Part shown: positions 11,497-19,412 of the stretch, piece by piece
Numbering within the stretch: the first letter of the stretch is position 1
Layout of the letters: every line of letters starts with the position of its first letter
Assembly (NCBI RefSeq): GCF_030388245.1
Contig: NZ_CP098361.1
Location: forward strand, 495,001-559,000
Length of the DNA stretch: 64,000 nucleotides
Source of the DNA: Paracoccus sp. TOH
GTDB taxonomy: Bacteria; Pseudomonadota; Alphaproteobacteria; Rhodobacterales; Rhodobacteraceae
Reading direction: 5' to 3'
Notes under the pieces: generated by a model
What the model was told of the DNA's origin: nothing
The model's input: only the letters and a program-made list of their open reading frames with translations
Database searches by the model: none
Made by a program: the position numbers and the translations under genes

Positions 11497-12562
11497 ACAT
11501 CGAGGAGAAAGACAAACCGAAGCGCCGCCCCATCCCCGACCATGTCCCCCGGATGGAGGTTGAGCTCAGCCCCGGCACCGATGCCTGTGCCGATTGCGGT
11601 GGCCGCCTGCGTCGGATCGGCGAGGACGTCACGGAAGAGCTGGAGTATGTTCCTGGGCGCTTCATCGTGAACCGGATTGTCCGCCCCCGGCTGACATGCG
11701 CCTGCTGTGAACGCTTCGTCCAGGCCCCGCTGCCCTCTCGCCCCATCGAACGCGGGCGCCCTGGGCCGGGCTTACTGGCCCATGTGCTGGTCAGCAAGTA
11801 TGCTGATCACCTGCCACTTTACCGCCAGAGCCAGATCTTCGACCGCGAGGGACTCGACCTCGACAGATCGACCCTTGCCGACTGGGTTGGCAAGACCACC
11901 GCCCTGCTGGAACCTCTGGCCGACGCCATTGGCCGCCATGTCCTGTCGGCCGACGCGATATTTGCCGATGACACGCCGGTCAGCATGTTGGCGCCCGGCT
12001 CCGGCAAGACCCAGACTGCCCGGCTCTGGACCTATGCTCGCGACGAACGGCCCTGGGGCGGCGAAGCACCGCCCGCAGCCTGGTATCGCTTCTCGGGCGA
12101 CCGAAAGGGGCAGCACCCGTAGGACCATCTCGCCCGCTTCCGCGGCTGGATGCATGCCGACGGCTATGCCGGGCTCAACGATCTCTACCGTTCCGGCGCC
12201 ATTCGCGAGGTCGCCTGCATGGCCCATGTCAGGCGCAAGTTTGTCGACATCCACCGGTCGCAGGGCTCGCCCATCGCCGAAGAGGCCATCGGACGGATCG
12301 CCCGGCTCTATGCCGTCGAGCAGGTGGCACGAGGCTCCCCTCCCGACCGCCGCGCCGAACTGCGAAGGTCCCACGCTGCCCCGGTCTTCGACGACCTCGA
12401 GGTCTGGCTGGCCATGCAACTCACTACGATCTCGGGCAAATCCCCGCTCGCGGCGGCCATCCGCTATGCCCTGACCCGCATGGAACGCCTGCGCCCCTAC
12501 CTCGACCATGGCATCCTGGAGTTGGACAACAACGTTGCCGAACGCGGCATGCGCGCTATCGC
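11497..12562 (+). pseudogene. Second IS66-family TnpC, proximal part (nonsense mutation, 5' truncated)
   Basis: A different IS66 type from the one at 10215. It starts inside the gene (KDKPKRRPIPDHVPRMEVEL), keeps CADCGGRL, the first Asp in FADDTPVSMLAPG, the second Asp in HADGYAGLNDLY, and the Glu motif LDNNVAERGMRAIA. An in-frame TAG at 12120-12122 (expected CAG) splits it. After the codons for AIA it is interrupted by the 2,581-bp recombinase element. The distal part resumes at 15144. Confidence 0.85.
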
Positions 12563-12590
12563 GAGTGGTGAGTCATTATGCCCCTCTTTT

Positions 12591-14663
12591 TCAAGTGTCT
12601 GGAAATATTGGAAGTTGGTTCTGGTCGGCCGCGTGACGCGGGCGTCCTTTCTGTCTAAGTGCCTCGACGACGCATTCGCTCTCGAGTTCTTCGGCCCGGA
12701 TTTGCCAAGGCGCGCCCGGAACGACCTGCTCGGCAGGCAAAATCCCGTCCTGGATCATCCGCCGCACGACATGGCTGGTCACCCCGAGTTTTGCCGCGGC
12801 CTCGCGCATGGTGAGCCAAGCGCCGTCCTTCTCGGCCGAGCGAAAGGCGTGGATACCGCGCACCCTGCGGATGGAGGCCACCCGGTGCGCCGTCCAAGTC
12901 TTGTCCTGGCCGGTGCGCACGCCCATCCGGTTCAAGGTGGCCGCGATATCGGTGTCGGAAAAGCGCGTTGCCATCCGCTCCATCACGGCCAGAGCCTGCT
13001 CGGGCGTCTGGCAACCATGCTCCCCCGTCCTTGGCTTACGCACCCGCAATTGCGAATGCTGACCGCCTTGCCAGTGGATCGTCAGCACGACCTCCCGTGT
13101 CACGTCGTCAATATCGGCGATGATGTCCGAGATCAGCGCCCGGATCAGTTGCTGGCGGCTTCGGGTCGTGACACCCGGCGCCAACCAGGCTGCGGAAAGG
13201 TCCGCCGCCAAGCTCTCGAAGTTGGGCATCGGCGCGGTCGGGTCCAAGGTATCCGTTGCGGCAAGGCGCGCCCGGCAAGCCTCGACACGCCGCAACGCAG
13301 CTTCCCAATGCTTCTCGAGCTGGGCTGCGATAAGCCGGTTCTCCGGGTCGCAGGCGGCATAGCGCCGTTCTGCCAGCGAAGCATCGTATTCTGACTGCTG
13401 CAGATCGAGTTCGGCCACGCGCCGACGCTCGGCCTCTCCTTCCCTGTGCATCCGCTCCGCCTCCAGTGCGGCCTCGATCGCCATCGGCTCGACCACACGC
13501 AGTATCTCCGATGCGATCGCGGCGTCCACACGGGAACCGCCGAAGCTGAGACAACGTGGCAGGCCGAGCATGAGATTGGGCCGGTCGCAGCGATAGGTCG
13601 GGCGCCCCGGCGGGGCGCCGGCATAGGCGACCGCCAGGCCGCGGCCACAGCGCCCGCAGGTCAGCATGCCGGCAAGAAGGGCACGACCGCCCCGCCCGGA
13701 CTTCTGTCCTCCCGTACGTCCATAGGCGTTGGCTGCGAGCAGCATCTGGTTCCGCTCGTATTCCGCCCAATCAATATAGGCGGCATGATGATCATGGATA
13801 AGCACGTCCCACGCTTCCGGTGGTTTGCCATGGCCGTAGGACTTGCGCGCGCGCCCGTCGACCAATTCGATCCGCTTCTCGCTCTTTCCATAAACATAGG
13901 TTCCTGCGTAGAAGGGGTTCTTCAGCAGGCCGATGACATTGCGGTAGCGGATTGCTGTCCAGTCGAAGGATGTCAGGCGCTTCCCGTCCGAAGGCCGCGG
14001 AAAGAACACCCCCTCCGCCGCCAGCGACAGATGCGTCTGCCGCGCGCTGCCGAGTTGGCGGAACCGTTCGAAGACCAACCGGATCACTTGCTGGAGCCGG
14101 AAGTCGGGATCGAGGCCGAGCCCGATATCGCGATGCCAGATATAGCCGATCGGCACGCTGATCCGAAGTTCGCCGCGGCGGGCCTTCGCCCGGGCGGCGT
14201 CAATCATGCGTGCTCGGATCACCCCGAGTTCAAACTCGCTGATGCTGCCCTTCATGCCGAGCAGCAGGCGGTCGTTCGGCAGGCAGGGATCGTAGATGCC
14301 ATCGAGGTCGATGACACGCGCCTCGACAAGCCCGCACAGTTCGAGCAGGTGGTGCCAGTCCCTGCCATTGCGTGCCAGCCGCGAAGCGTCAAAGCAGAGC
14401 ACGGCGCCGACTTCCCCGGCGCACAAGGCGGCGACGAGCTTCTCGAAGCCGGGCCGGGCCACCATGCCGCTGGCGGAGCGGCCAAGATCGTCGTCGATCA
14501 CATCCACGGTCCGGAAACCACGACGACGCGCGACCTCGACCAGCTCATATTGCCGTCGCCGGCTCTCGGTGTTGAGTTCGACTTGGGCTTGGGTTGATTG
14601 ACGCACATAGACCACCGCCTTGCGCTGCAGGATGGCCGGCGGAAGGAGATCACCGTCCATCAT
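12591..14663 (-). CDS. 690-aa large serine recombinase of the IS66-targeting element
   Basis: Resolvase N-terminal domain with VVYVRQST (Ser23 likely nucleophile), then SASGMVARPGFEKLVAAL and DASRLARNGRDWHHLL. The recombinase domain follows (VPIGYIW, then LKNPFYAGTYVYGKS), then a zinc ribbon CGRCGRG with CDRPNLMLGLPRC near residues 345-380 and a coiled segment. Unusually, the C-terminus adds an excisionase/MerR-like HTH (LTMREAAAKLGVTSHVVRRM) near residues 620-660. It presumably cuts, exchanges and joins DNA at the IS66 tnpC site. The ATG overlaps the end of the 58-aa gene by 14 bp, implying coupled translation. The protein looks identical in the three copies. Confidence 0.92.
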   Translation of the reverse strand: MMDGDLLPPAILQRKAVVYVRQSTQAQVELNTESRRRQYELVEVARRRGFRTVDVIDDDLGRSASGMVARPGFEKLVAALCAGEVGAVLCFDASRLARNGRDWHHLLELCGLVEARVIDLDGIYDPCLPNDRLLLGMKGSISEFELGVIRARMIDAARAKARRGELRISVPIGYIWHRDIGLGLDPDFRLQQVIRLVFERFRQLGSARQTHLSLAAEGVFFPRPSDGKRLTSFDWTAIRYRNVIGLLKNPFYAGTYVYGKSEKRIELVDGRARKSYGHGKPPEAWDVLIHDHHAAYIDWAEYERNQMLLAANAYGRTGGQKSGRGGRALLAGMLTCGRCGRGLAVAYAGAPPGRPTYRCDRPNLMLGLPRCLSFGGSRVDAAIASEILRVVEPMAIEAALEAERMHREGEAERRRVAELDLQQSEYDASLAERRYAACDPENRLIAAQLEKHWEAALRRVEACRARLAATDTLDPTAPMPNFESLAADLSAAWLAPGVTTRSRQQLIRALISDIIADIDDVTREVVLTIHWQGGQHSQLRVRKPRTGEHGCQTPEQALAVMERMATRFSDTDIAATLNRMGVRTGQDKTWTAHRVASIRRVRGIHAFRSAEKDGAWLTMREAAAKLGVTSHVVRRMIQDGILPAEQVVPGAPWQIRAEELESECVVEALRQKGRPRHAADQNQLPIFPDT

Positions 14664-14826
14664 CGCTTCCCTCCGGTTCGCTTTCTCCCGCCGCTTCGGC
14701 CAGGAGGATGGCCAGGCACGTCACCACCTGCTGGCGCTCCTGGAGACTCATCCCGCGCAACCGCTTCGAGTCGAACTGCATCTGTAGTTGCCTGGGGCAT
14801 GAAGGCTTGATGGGCAGGTCTTGCAT
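14650..14826 (-). CDS. Small protein of the recombinase element (58 aa)
   Basis: Start at ATG 14826 is chosen for the AAAGGAA upstream. The protein begins MQDLPIKPSCPRQLQ and contains MSLQERQQVVTCLAILLAEA, a helix that could contact DNA or the recombinase. It overlaps both neighbours: its start lies inside the DUF5372-like gene, and its stop lies inside the recombinase start. No known family recognised. Its conservation in three copies and its tight packing argue it is real. Confidence 0.7.
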   Translation of the reverse strand: MQDLPIKPSCPRQLQMQFDSKRLRGMSLQERQQVVTCLAILLAEAAGESEPEGSDDGR

Positions 14827-15100
14827 CGGTCTGTTCCTTTCCGGCGATGAGATCACCGGAAGAGCTTCGCCGAAGACCGCGCCGACTCAGAAGGTCATCG
14901 AGATCTGACAGGGCCGCGAGCGACACGCGCGGTGTGCCAAGGTCCATGCCGGTGCAAGCCGCCGGATCGAGCATCCACGCGGTCACGACCATGAACACTC
15001 CAGGCAGCACCTCGATATGGACGAACTGGCCGGACTTGCGTCGGTCGACACGCTCCACCCGAAACTGTCGGCCGAAAAGCGCGTGCCAGCGATAATGCAC
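14660..15100 (-). CDS. DUF5372-like protein of the recombinase element
   Basis: 146 aa from a GTG start, although the frame is open further toward the element end. The core VHYRWHALFGRQFRVERVDR, then FVHIEVLPGVFMVVTAWMLD and a leucine-rich end (SLAALSDLDDLLSRRGLR), resembles DUF5372 proteins, which are commonly found beside recombinases of this type. The last 60 residues are low-complexity and overlap the 58-aa gene, so the functional part is probably the first 90 residues. Role unknown; possibly an accessory or directionality factor. Confidence 0.65.
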   Translation of the reverse strand: MHYRWHALFGRQFRVERVDRRKSGQFVHIEVLPGVFMVVTAWMLDPAACTGMDLGTPRVSLAALSDLDDLLSRRGLRRSSSGDLIAGKEQTDARPAHQAFMPQATTDAVRLEAVARDESPGAPAGGDVPGHPPGRSGGRKRTGGKR

Positions 15101-15143
15101 CTCAACAAATTGCCCGACATGGGCAGAATGAACGGGTGATGGC

Positions 15144-15358
15144 TCTCGGGCGGAAGAATTACCTCTTCGTCGGATCCGAGGCAGGTGGAAAGGTCGCCGC
15201 CATCGCCTACACCCTGATCGAAACCGCCAAGTTCAATGCCGTCGATCCCCACGCTTGGCTCGCCGACACCATCGCCCGTATCCCCGACTACAGGATTACC
15301 AAGGTCGACGACCTGCTGCCGTGGCGCTGGACGGATAGCAGTCAGGCCGGACGCTTAC
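15144..15358 (+). pseudogene. Distal end of the second IS66 TnpC with right IS66 terminus
   Basis: Continues the gene interrupted at 12562: LGRKNYLFVGSEAGGKVAAI, then LIETAKFNAVDPHAWLAD and DDLLPWRW, typical IS66 TnpC end. No stop occurs before the IS66 terminal sequence CCGGACGCTTAC at 15347-15358 (inward GTAAGCGTCCGG), which marks the right end of the element. The frame happens to remain open to 15645. Confidence 0.82.
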
Positions 15359-15655
15359 AGTTATCGGGGGTCACAGCAGCCATAGCCAGCAAGGAAGTCG
15401 CCGCGCCCAATCTTGTACCTGATCATCGTCAAGTCGTCGCGCCCGCGGTCGTTGTCCTGGCGGGTCCTTGCGATCAACGTGCGCCTTGCGAGGCCCTTGT
15501 GGAGAGTGGGACGCGACCGGCTCCTGGCCGTTCACGATCCTGTGAGCGGCATTTCGCGGCGGCAGGGCGTCGCGACCGGGTTGACCGCCTGGTCTCACTT
15601 ATCTTTGCACCGACTACGGCAGCCGAACAAAAAGCCCATTATTGAAACAGCTACT
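15359..15655. other. Short unassigned stretch between IS66 and the Hint gene
   Basis: On the minus strand one frame ends MIRYKIGRGDFLAGYGCCDP followed by a stop, which looks like the tail of a truncated gene cut by the IS66 end. No family was recognised. Confidence 0.35.
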
Positions 15656-16444
15656 TTAGCTTACAAGCATTGCGTTTTTTTGAATGTGCCGAATCACGAG
15701 CTTGCGGGCTTGGCGGCCAGAAGCCAGCATACGGGCTGCCACGACGGGCTGTTTCTGGTCTCGGAGTTGAGGGAACAGAGAGAAGATCTCTTCCTGTGCG
15801 GCAGGCCCCATAACTTTTAGTGCCTCTTGTCCGTGACGGAGCGACTCGGTTCCAGCACCGTTCGAGATCACGATCTCATGCGCATCCAACAAAATGTGGA
15901 AATATTCGACCTCGTTTATGTCATCTGCAATATCGATGCCGTCTACCTGAAGAAGCTGCTTCGCGGGCGCCAGCAACTCTTGCGTACCAAACAAACGCAA
16001 AGCGTATCGCGAGCGCAAGAGGATCCGATGCTGAGGGGAAACCAGCAGGTCGGTGGTAGGCGTCTTCTGGCTCAACGCCCCGGCCCGAATACGAACGGGG
16101 CGTAGGTTGGGGCTACGCGCCAGTTCAGTGGAGGAAAACTTGCACGAGCCAACCCAGCGCACTTGCTGCAAGCCATTGTCAAGAGTGCGAATGCGATCGC
16201 CAATGTTCAAATTCTCAATAGAGACCAGGCCTCTCTCGGTTTCCAACTTCGTTCCAGCTACGAAACTGGGTACCAGAGCCCCATATGGCTCTTGGGATGC
16301 CAGATAATTATCAGCTGTTTCGCTGCAGTCTTCACTTGATTGAACAACCAGTGGAGTATTAGCCGGTGGAATCTCACTGATGCAGCTCAACCCCGCAACC
16401 TGCCCACCTGTTTTGATGGCGATGCCGTCATTCAATTTTGACAC
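15656..16444 (-). CDS. Hint-domain protein
   Basis: 262 aa. After a 60-residue N-terminus comes the Hint (hedgehog/intein) domain typical of Rhodobacteraceae surface and secreted proteins. It opens with SFVAGTKLETERGLVSIENL and GDRIRTLDNG, followed by VRIRAGAL, then LLVSPQHRILLRS (block with SPQHR), then VEYFHILLDAHEIVISNGAG. The usual Cys at the start of the Hint domain (C-F-x-x-G-T) is replaced by V (SFVAGT), so self-splicing activity is doubtful. The rest (ELLAPAKQLL) is also canonical. It follows the gene at 17044 with a 24-bp gap, suggesting an operon. Confidence 0.85.
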   Translation of the reverse strand: MSKLNDGIAIKTGGQVAGLSCISEIPPANTPLVVQSSEDCSETADNYLASQEPYGALVPSFVAGTKLETERGLVSIENLNIGDRIRTLDNGLQQVRWVGSCKFSSTELARSPNLRPVRIRAGALSQKTPTTDLLVSPQHRILLRSRYALRLFGTQELLAPAKQLLQVDGIDIADDINEVEYFHILLDAHEIVISNGAGTESLRHGQEALKVMGPAAQEEIFSLFPQLRDQKQPVVAARMLASGRQARKLVIRHIQKNAMLVS

Positions 16445-16468
16445 TCCTTTTGCATCGATGGCGCAACG

Positions 16469-17044
16469 TCAACCTACATTCGGATTCCATGATCGTCCCG
16501 GTAGGTCTGTAGTAAAAGAAAAGCGGCGGAACAATGCCCAAGTATTGTCGTTCGCAGCTCGACCGAGAATCCGGGTTACCAAAATTAGATCGCATGAATC
16601 GCCGGGTATGGGTACTGGTACACTCGCTTGAGCAACACCCCAAGCACCCGGCGCAAGATTGATCACAGATCCTACGAACTTTCCCCAATTCGTGAATGTA
16701 ACTGCACCGTTCGGGGCAACTCCGATAGAAAACCCTATCCCAGGACCATCCGTACGCGCTGCTTGCACGGCCGCCGCCACATGTACGACTCCTGATAAAG
16801 GTACGCCACGGCAGACAGCGCAGACAGCTTTCAGCCTTGGAGGGTGGATGAGATAGGCGTCCTCACGCTCCCAATAATCAGCGGCGACATACCCTGATAA
16901 ATCACTGATATCTCCAAGAATTTCTGGCCTTGGCAAGTCTCGGGGACGCAGCCGAGGGCGAGATTCGAAACCGATCTCGCCCAAGTCCGGCTGCACAGAT
17001 TCGGCGGCCTCTCTACGATCATTGAATTTCGTATTCACGAACAC
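16469..17044 (-). CDS. Hypothetical protein upstream of the Hint gene
   Basis: 191 aa, beginning MFVNTKFNDRREAAESVQPD. The second half is predicted beta-rich (VVHVAAAVQAAR, GIGFSIGVAPNGAVTFTNWG, CDLILVTRILG). No family, signal peptide or membrane segment was recognised. It is the first gene of a two-gene leftward operon with the Hint protein, so it may be a partner or substrate at the cell surface. The ISL3 remnant begins about 180 bp upstream and may have removed its original promoter. Confidence 0.65.
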   Translation of the reverse strand: MFVNTKFNDRREAAESVQPDLGEIGFESRPRLRPRDLPRPEILGDISDLSGYVAADYWEREDAYLIHPPRLKAVCAVCRGVPLSGVVHVAAAVQAARTDGPGIGFSIGVAPNGAVTFTNWGKFVGSVINLAPGAWGVAQASVPVPIPGDSCDLILVTRILGRAANDNTWALFRRFSFTTDLPGRSWNPNVG

Positions 17045-17219
17045 TCTCTCACCTGTTCTTGGTGTAGTCGCTTATAGTCGCTAAATGATAGAATAGTATC
17101 CTCAAGAATACAACGTCCGGGAGCATAAAGGTGCGCCACTCAGGGAACTCGCTAAAATCGCTAGATTAAATCGCGTATTCGGCTCGTGCGCCACTTCCAG
17201 CCTCTGAGTGTGCGGATGC

Positions 17220-17525
17220 CGCGTGCGTCGCATATGCGGTCGGGTGACGCCGGACGGAAACCGTTCGGCGAAAATCCGGGCCGGACAGCCGGGCGCGCGG
17301 CAGCGAAAGCGACGAACCTGCAAGACGATTTCCACGGCTCGCCCATGCGCAGGAACATCGGCCGGGCGACGTCGATACCGACTGTGGACATGCTCCGAAA
17401 TGCTCCCGCAGTGTGGACAGGCGGCCGCGGCCGCCGAAGAGCGGGCATGGATAGCCATCGAGCTCGATCTGATCGGCCGTAAGCCCTGCCGGCAGAAAAT
17501 CTCGGCGTGAAAACCATGACGCCAT
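17220..17525 (-). pseudogene. ISL3-family transposase, N-terminal fragment
   Basis: The first ~100 codons of an ISL3 transposase with the zinc-finger segment CPHCGSISEHVHSRY and the HTH-proximal region [20 protein letters not shown]. Compared with the related copy at 35090, 11 bp are missing just after the codons for QIELDG, so the frame shifts. The gene ends abruptly near 17225 after RPHMRR, where unrelated sequence begins. Confidence 0.8.
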
Positions 17526-17639
17526 CGCGGTAACCTCCCTGGAAGAAGGCCAAAATGTAGCGAGGTTGAAGCTCAACTGCACCAAATCTGCGTCAGACCC
17601 CAATATTGGGTCTGACTCAAAGTTGGTGCATTTTCCGGT

Positions 17640-17815
17640 TTACGCCGGGGCGAGGAGCCGTGCCCTGAGCAGATCGATGTTGGCGCGGCCATACATCTGG
17701 CGTTTGAGGGTCTTCAGCCGATTGATCTGCCCCTCTGTCTGCCCGTTCGACCAAGGTTCGCGCAGGGCGGCGGCAACGGCGGCGCAGTCGCTGCGGAGGC
17801 CACGGGCAAAGGAAG
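17640..17815 (-). pseudogene. ISL3-family transposase, C-terminal fragment
   Basis: The last ~60 codons of another ISL3 transposase: ALREPWSNGQTEGQINRLKT then KRQMYGRANIDLLRARLLAP and stop. Its terminal repeat (GGGTCTGACTCAAAGTTGG, from 17607) abuts the terminal repeat of the N-terminal fragment across AATATT. It is cut at about 17815 by the IS3-type gene on the other strand. Confidence 0.8.
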
Positions 17816-18482
17816 GCCGCGTATGACCGAGGAGTTGAACGAGCTGGGCCTGCGGGTCGGACAGCGCCGGGTAGGCCGTCTGATGCGCCAGAATGGCATT
17901 CGCATCATCCGCAGCCGGAAGTTCAGGCGCACCACCGACAGCGATCACGCCTTCAACATCGCGCCGAACCTCTTGCAACAGGACTTTTCGGCGAGTGCCC
18001 CGAACCAGAAGTGGGCGGGCGACATCACCTACATCTGGACGCGTGAGGGCTGGGTTTATCTGGCCGTCATCATCGACCTGTTCTCAAGGCGCGTGATTGG
18101 CTGGGCGATCAGCAACCGGATGAAACAGGATCTGGCGATCAGAGCGCTGAACATGGCTGTTGCCCTGCGCCGCCCGCCACCAGGCTGTATTCACCACACG
18201 GATCGCGGCGCGCAATACTGCGCCCATGACTACCAGAAACTTCTGCGCAAAAACGGGTTCAAGGTATCAATGAGCGGCAAGGGAAATTGCTATGATAACT
18301 CGGCCGTCGAGAGCTTCTTCAAGTCCCTGAAGGCCGAACTGGTCTGGAGACGCGAATGGCACACCCGACGCGATGTCGAGATCGCCCTCTTCGAATACAT
18401 CAACGGCTTCTACAACCCGCGCCGCAAACACTCAGCCCTCGGCTGGAAATCACCCGTGGCCTTCGAGCAGAGGGCCGCTTAA
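17812..18482 (+). pseudogene. IS3-family OrfB, 5' truncated (second IS3 type)
   Basis: 219 aa open from ATG 17823, but homology begins at GRPRMTEELNELGL, so roughly the first 50 codons of OrfB are missing. The catalytic core is complete: WAGDITYIWTREGWVYLAVI, HTDRGAQYC and NSAVESFFKSLKAEL supply D, D and E. The end SALGWKSPVAFEQRAA is typical. It differs in sequence from the IS3 copies at 8991, 46787 and 57288. Without OrfA and its left end it is not autonomous. Confidence 0.82.
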
Positions 18483-18519
18483 CATGAGCACCTGACCGGA
18501 ACGAAACCGGGACAGGTCC

Positions 18520-19092
18520 ATGGCCGCCATCCTGGCGCATCGCGAGGTGGCGCCGCTGCTCTCGGACGAGCATTTCTCGGTCGATGGCACCCTGGTAAAG
18601 GCTTGGGCGTCCATGAAGAGCTTCCAGCCGAAGGAAAGAGCGACGTCCGACGGGGACGACAATCCTGGCGATCCGCCAGATACCAGTGTGCTGCCCGCAT
18701 CCTCCTCTAACCAGTCCACCGCCGAGCCCGACCCGATGATCCGCCCCACACGCCGCAACCGCAACGCCGAAGTCGACTTCCGTGGCGAACAACGGTCAAA
18801 CGCGACCCATGCTTCGAGAACTGATCCGGAGGCCCGGCTGCCCTTCGGCGAATGGCCGGCCGTGTTCAACGATCCGAAGATGACGACGGCGCTACTCGAT
18901 CGCCTCACCGGCCATGTCTCGCGTTGGGGTGGTGGCGGTCGCACATGGGCGACTATCGCGACGCTCTTGCAGACCTGCAAGATGAACAACGTTGACCCCG
19001 TCGCGTGGCTAACCCAGACCTTGGAGCGCATCGCCAACAAGTGGCCGAGCGCAGAGATCGACGCTCTCATGCCCTGGAATTACAAAGCCTGA
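18520..19092 (+). pseudogene. Chimeric ORF: IS5, IS21 and IS66 transposase pieces in one frame
   Basis: 190 codons stitched from three sources. Residues 1-105 are an IS5-family piece (REVAPLLSDEHFSVDGTLVK, then AEVDFRGEQRSNATHASRTD). Residues 106-128 match the IstB end ([20 protein letters not shown]). Residues 129-190 are the end of an IS66 TnpC (GGGGRTWATIATLLQTC, then IDALMPWNYK and stop). The open frame is an accident of deletions between elements. No function is expected. Confidence 0.75.
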
Positions 19093-19412
19093 ACGGCCTC
19101 AGCTGCCCGCTTACGGAAAGCCGCACAAGTCATCATCATCGCCGTCGCCAGCACGCTCGCCACCTGCGCGAACGCTTTCTGAAAAAGGCGTAGAAATATG
19201 CCACCATGATCGCCCGATAGTTGTGCTATGGGACAAGAGTGTGCGAGATAGCACATGAGGCGGAAGCGGAAGCGCGCACTAGCTACGGGATCAGATCTAC
19301 GCGTTGAAGCCTAGCAGTGTAGTAAAGGCCACGCCGTCGTGTTGGCCTTGACCTATGTGGCGTGAGTTTCTATCGCTCTTTTGACAGGATATTGGTGGGC
19401 TAAAGCACAACG
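19093..19412. other. Gap upstream of the 1361-aa glycosyltransferase
   Basis: 320 bp between the IS wreckage and the glycan gene. A TTGACA at 19382-19387 could be a -35 box but lies too near the start codon to be used with a normal spacer. Nothing else is recognised. Confidence 0.4.

Larger units (their letters stand above)
12563..15143 (-). mobile_element. Serine-recombinase element inserted in IS66 tnpC, copy 1
   Basis: 2,581 bp, the same length as the copies at 24700-27280 and 48484-51064. Read in the sense of the host tnpC, it begins GAGTGGTGAGTCATTATGCC and ends AGAATGAACGGGTGATGGC. Joining the flanks restores tnpC (ATCGC + TCTCGG gives codons for I-A-L-G). No target duplication longer than 1-2 bp is seen, as expected for serine recombinase insertion. 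It encodes a recombinase, a 58-aa protein and a DUF5372-like protein, all antisense to tnpC. Confidence 0.9.
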
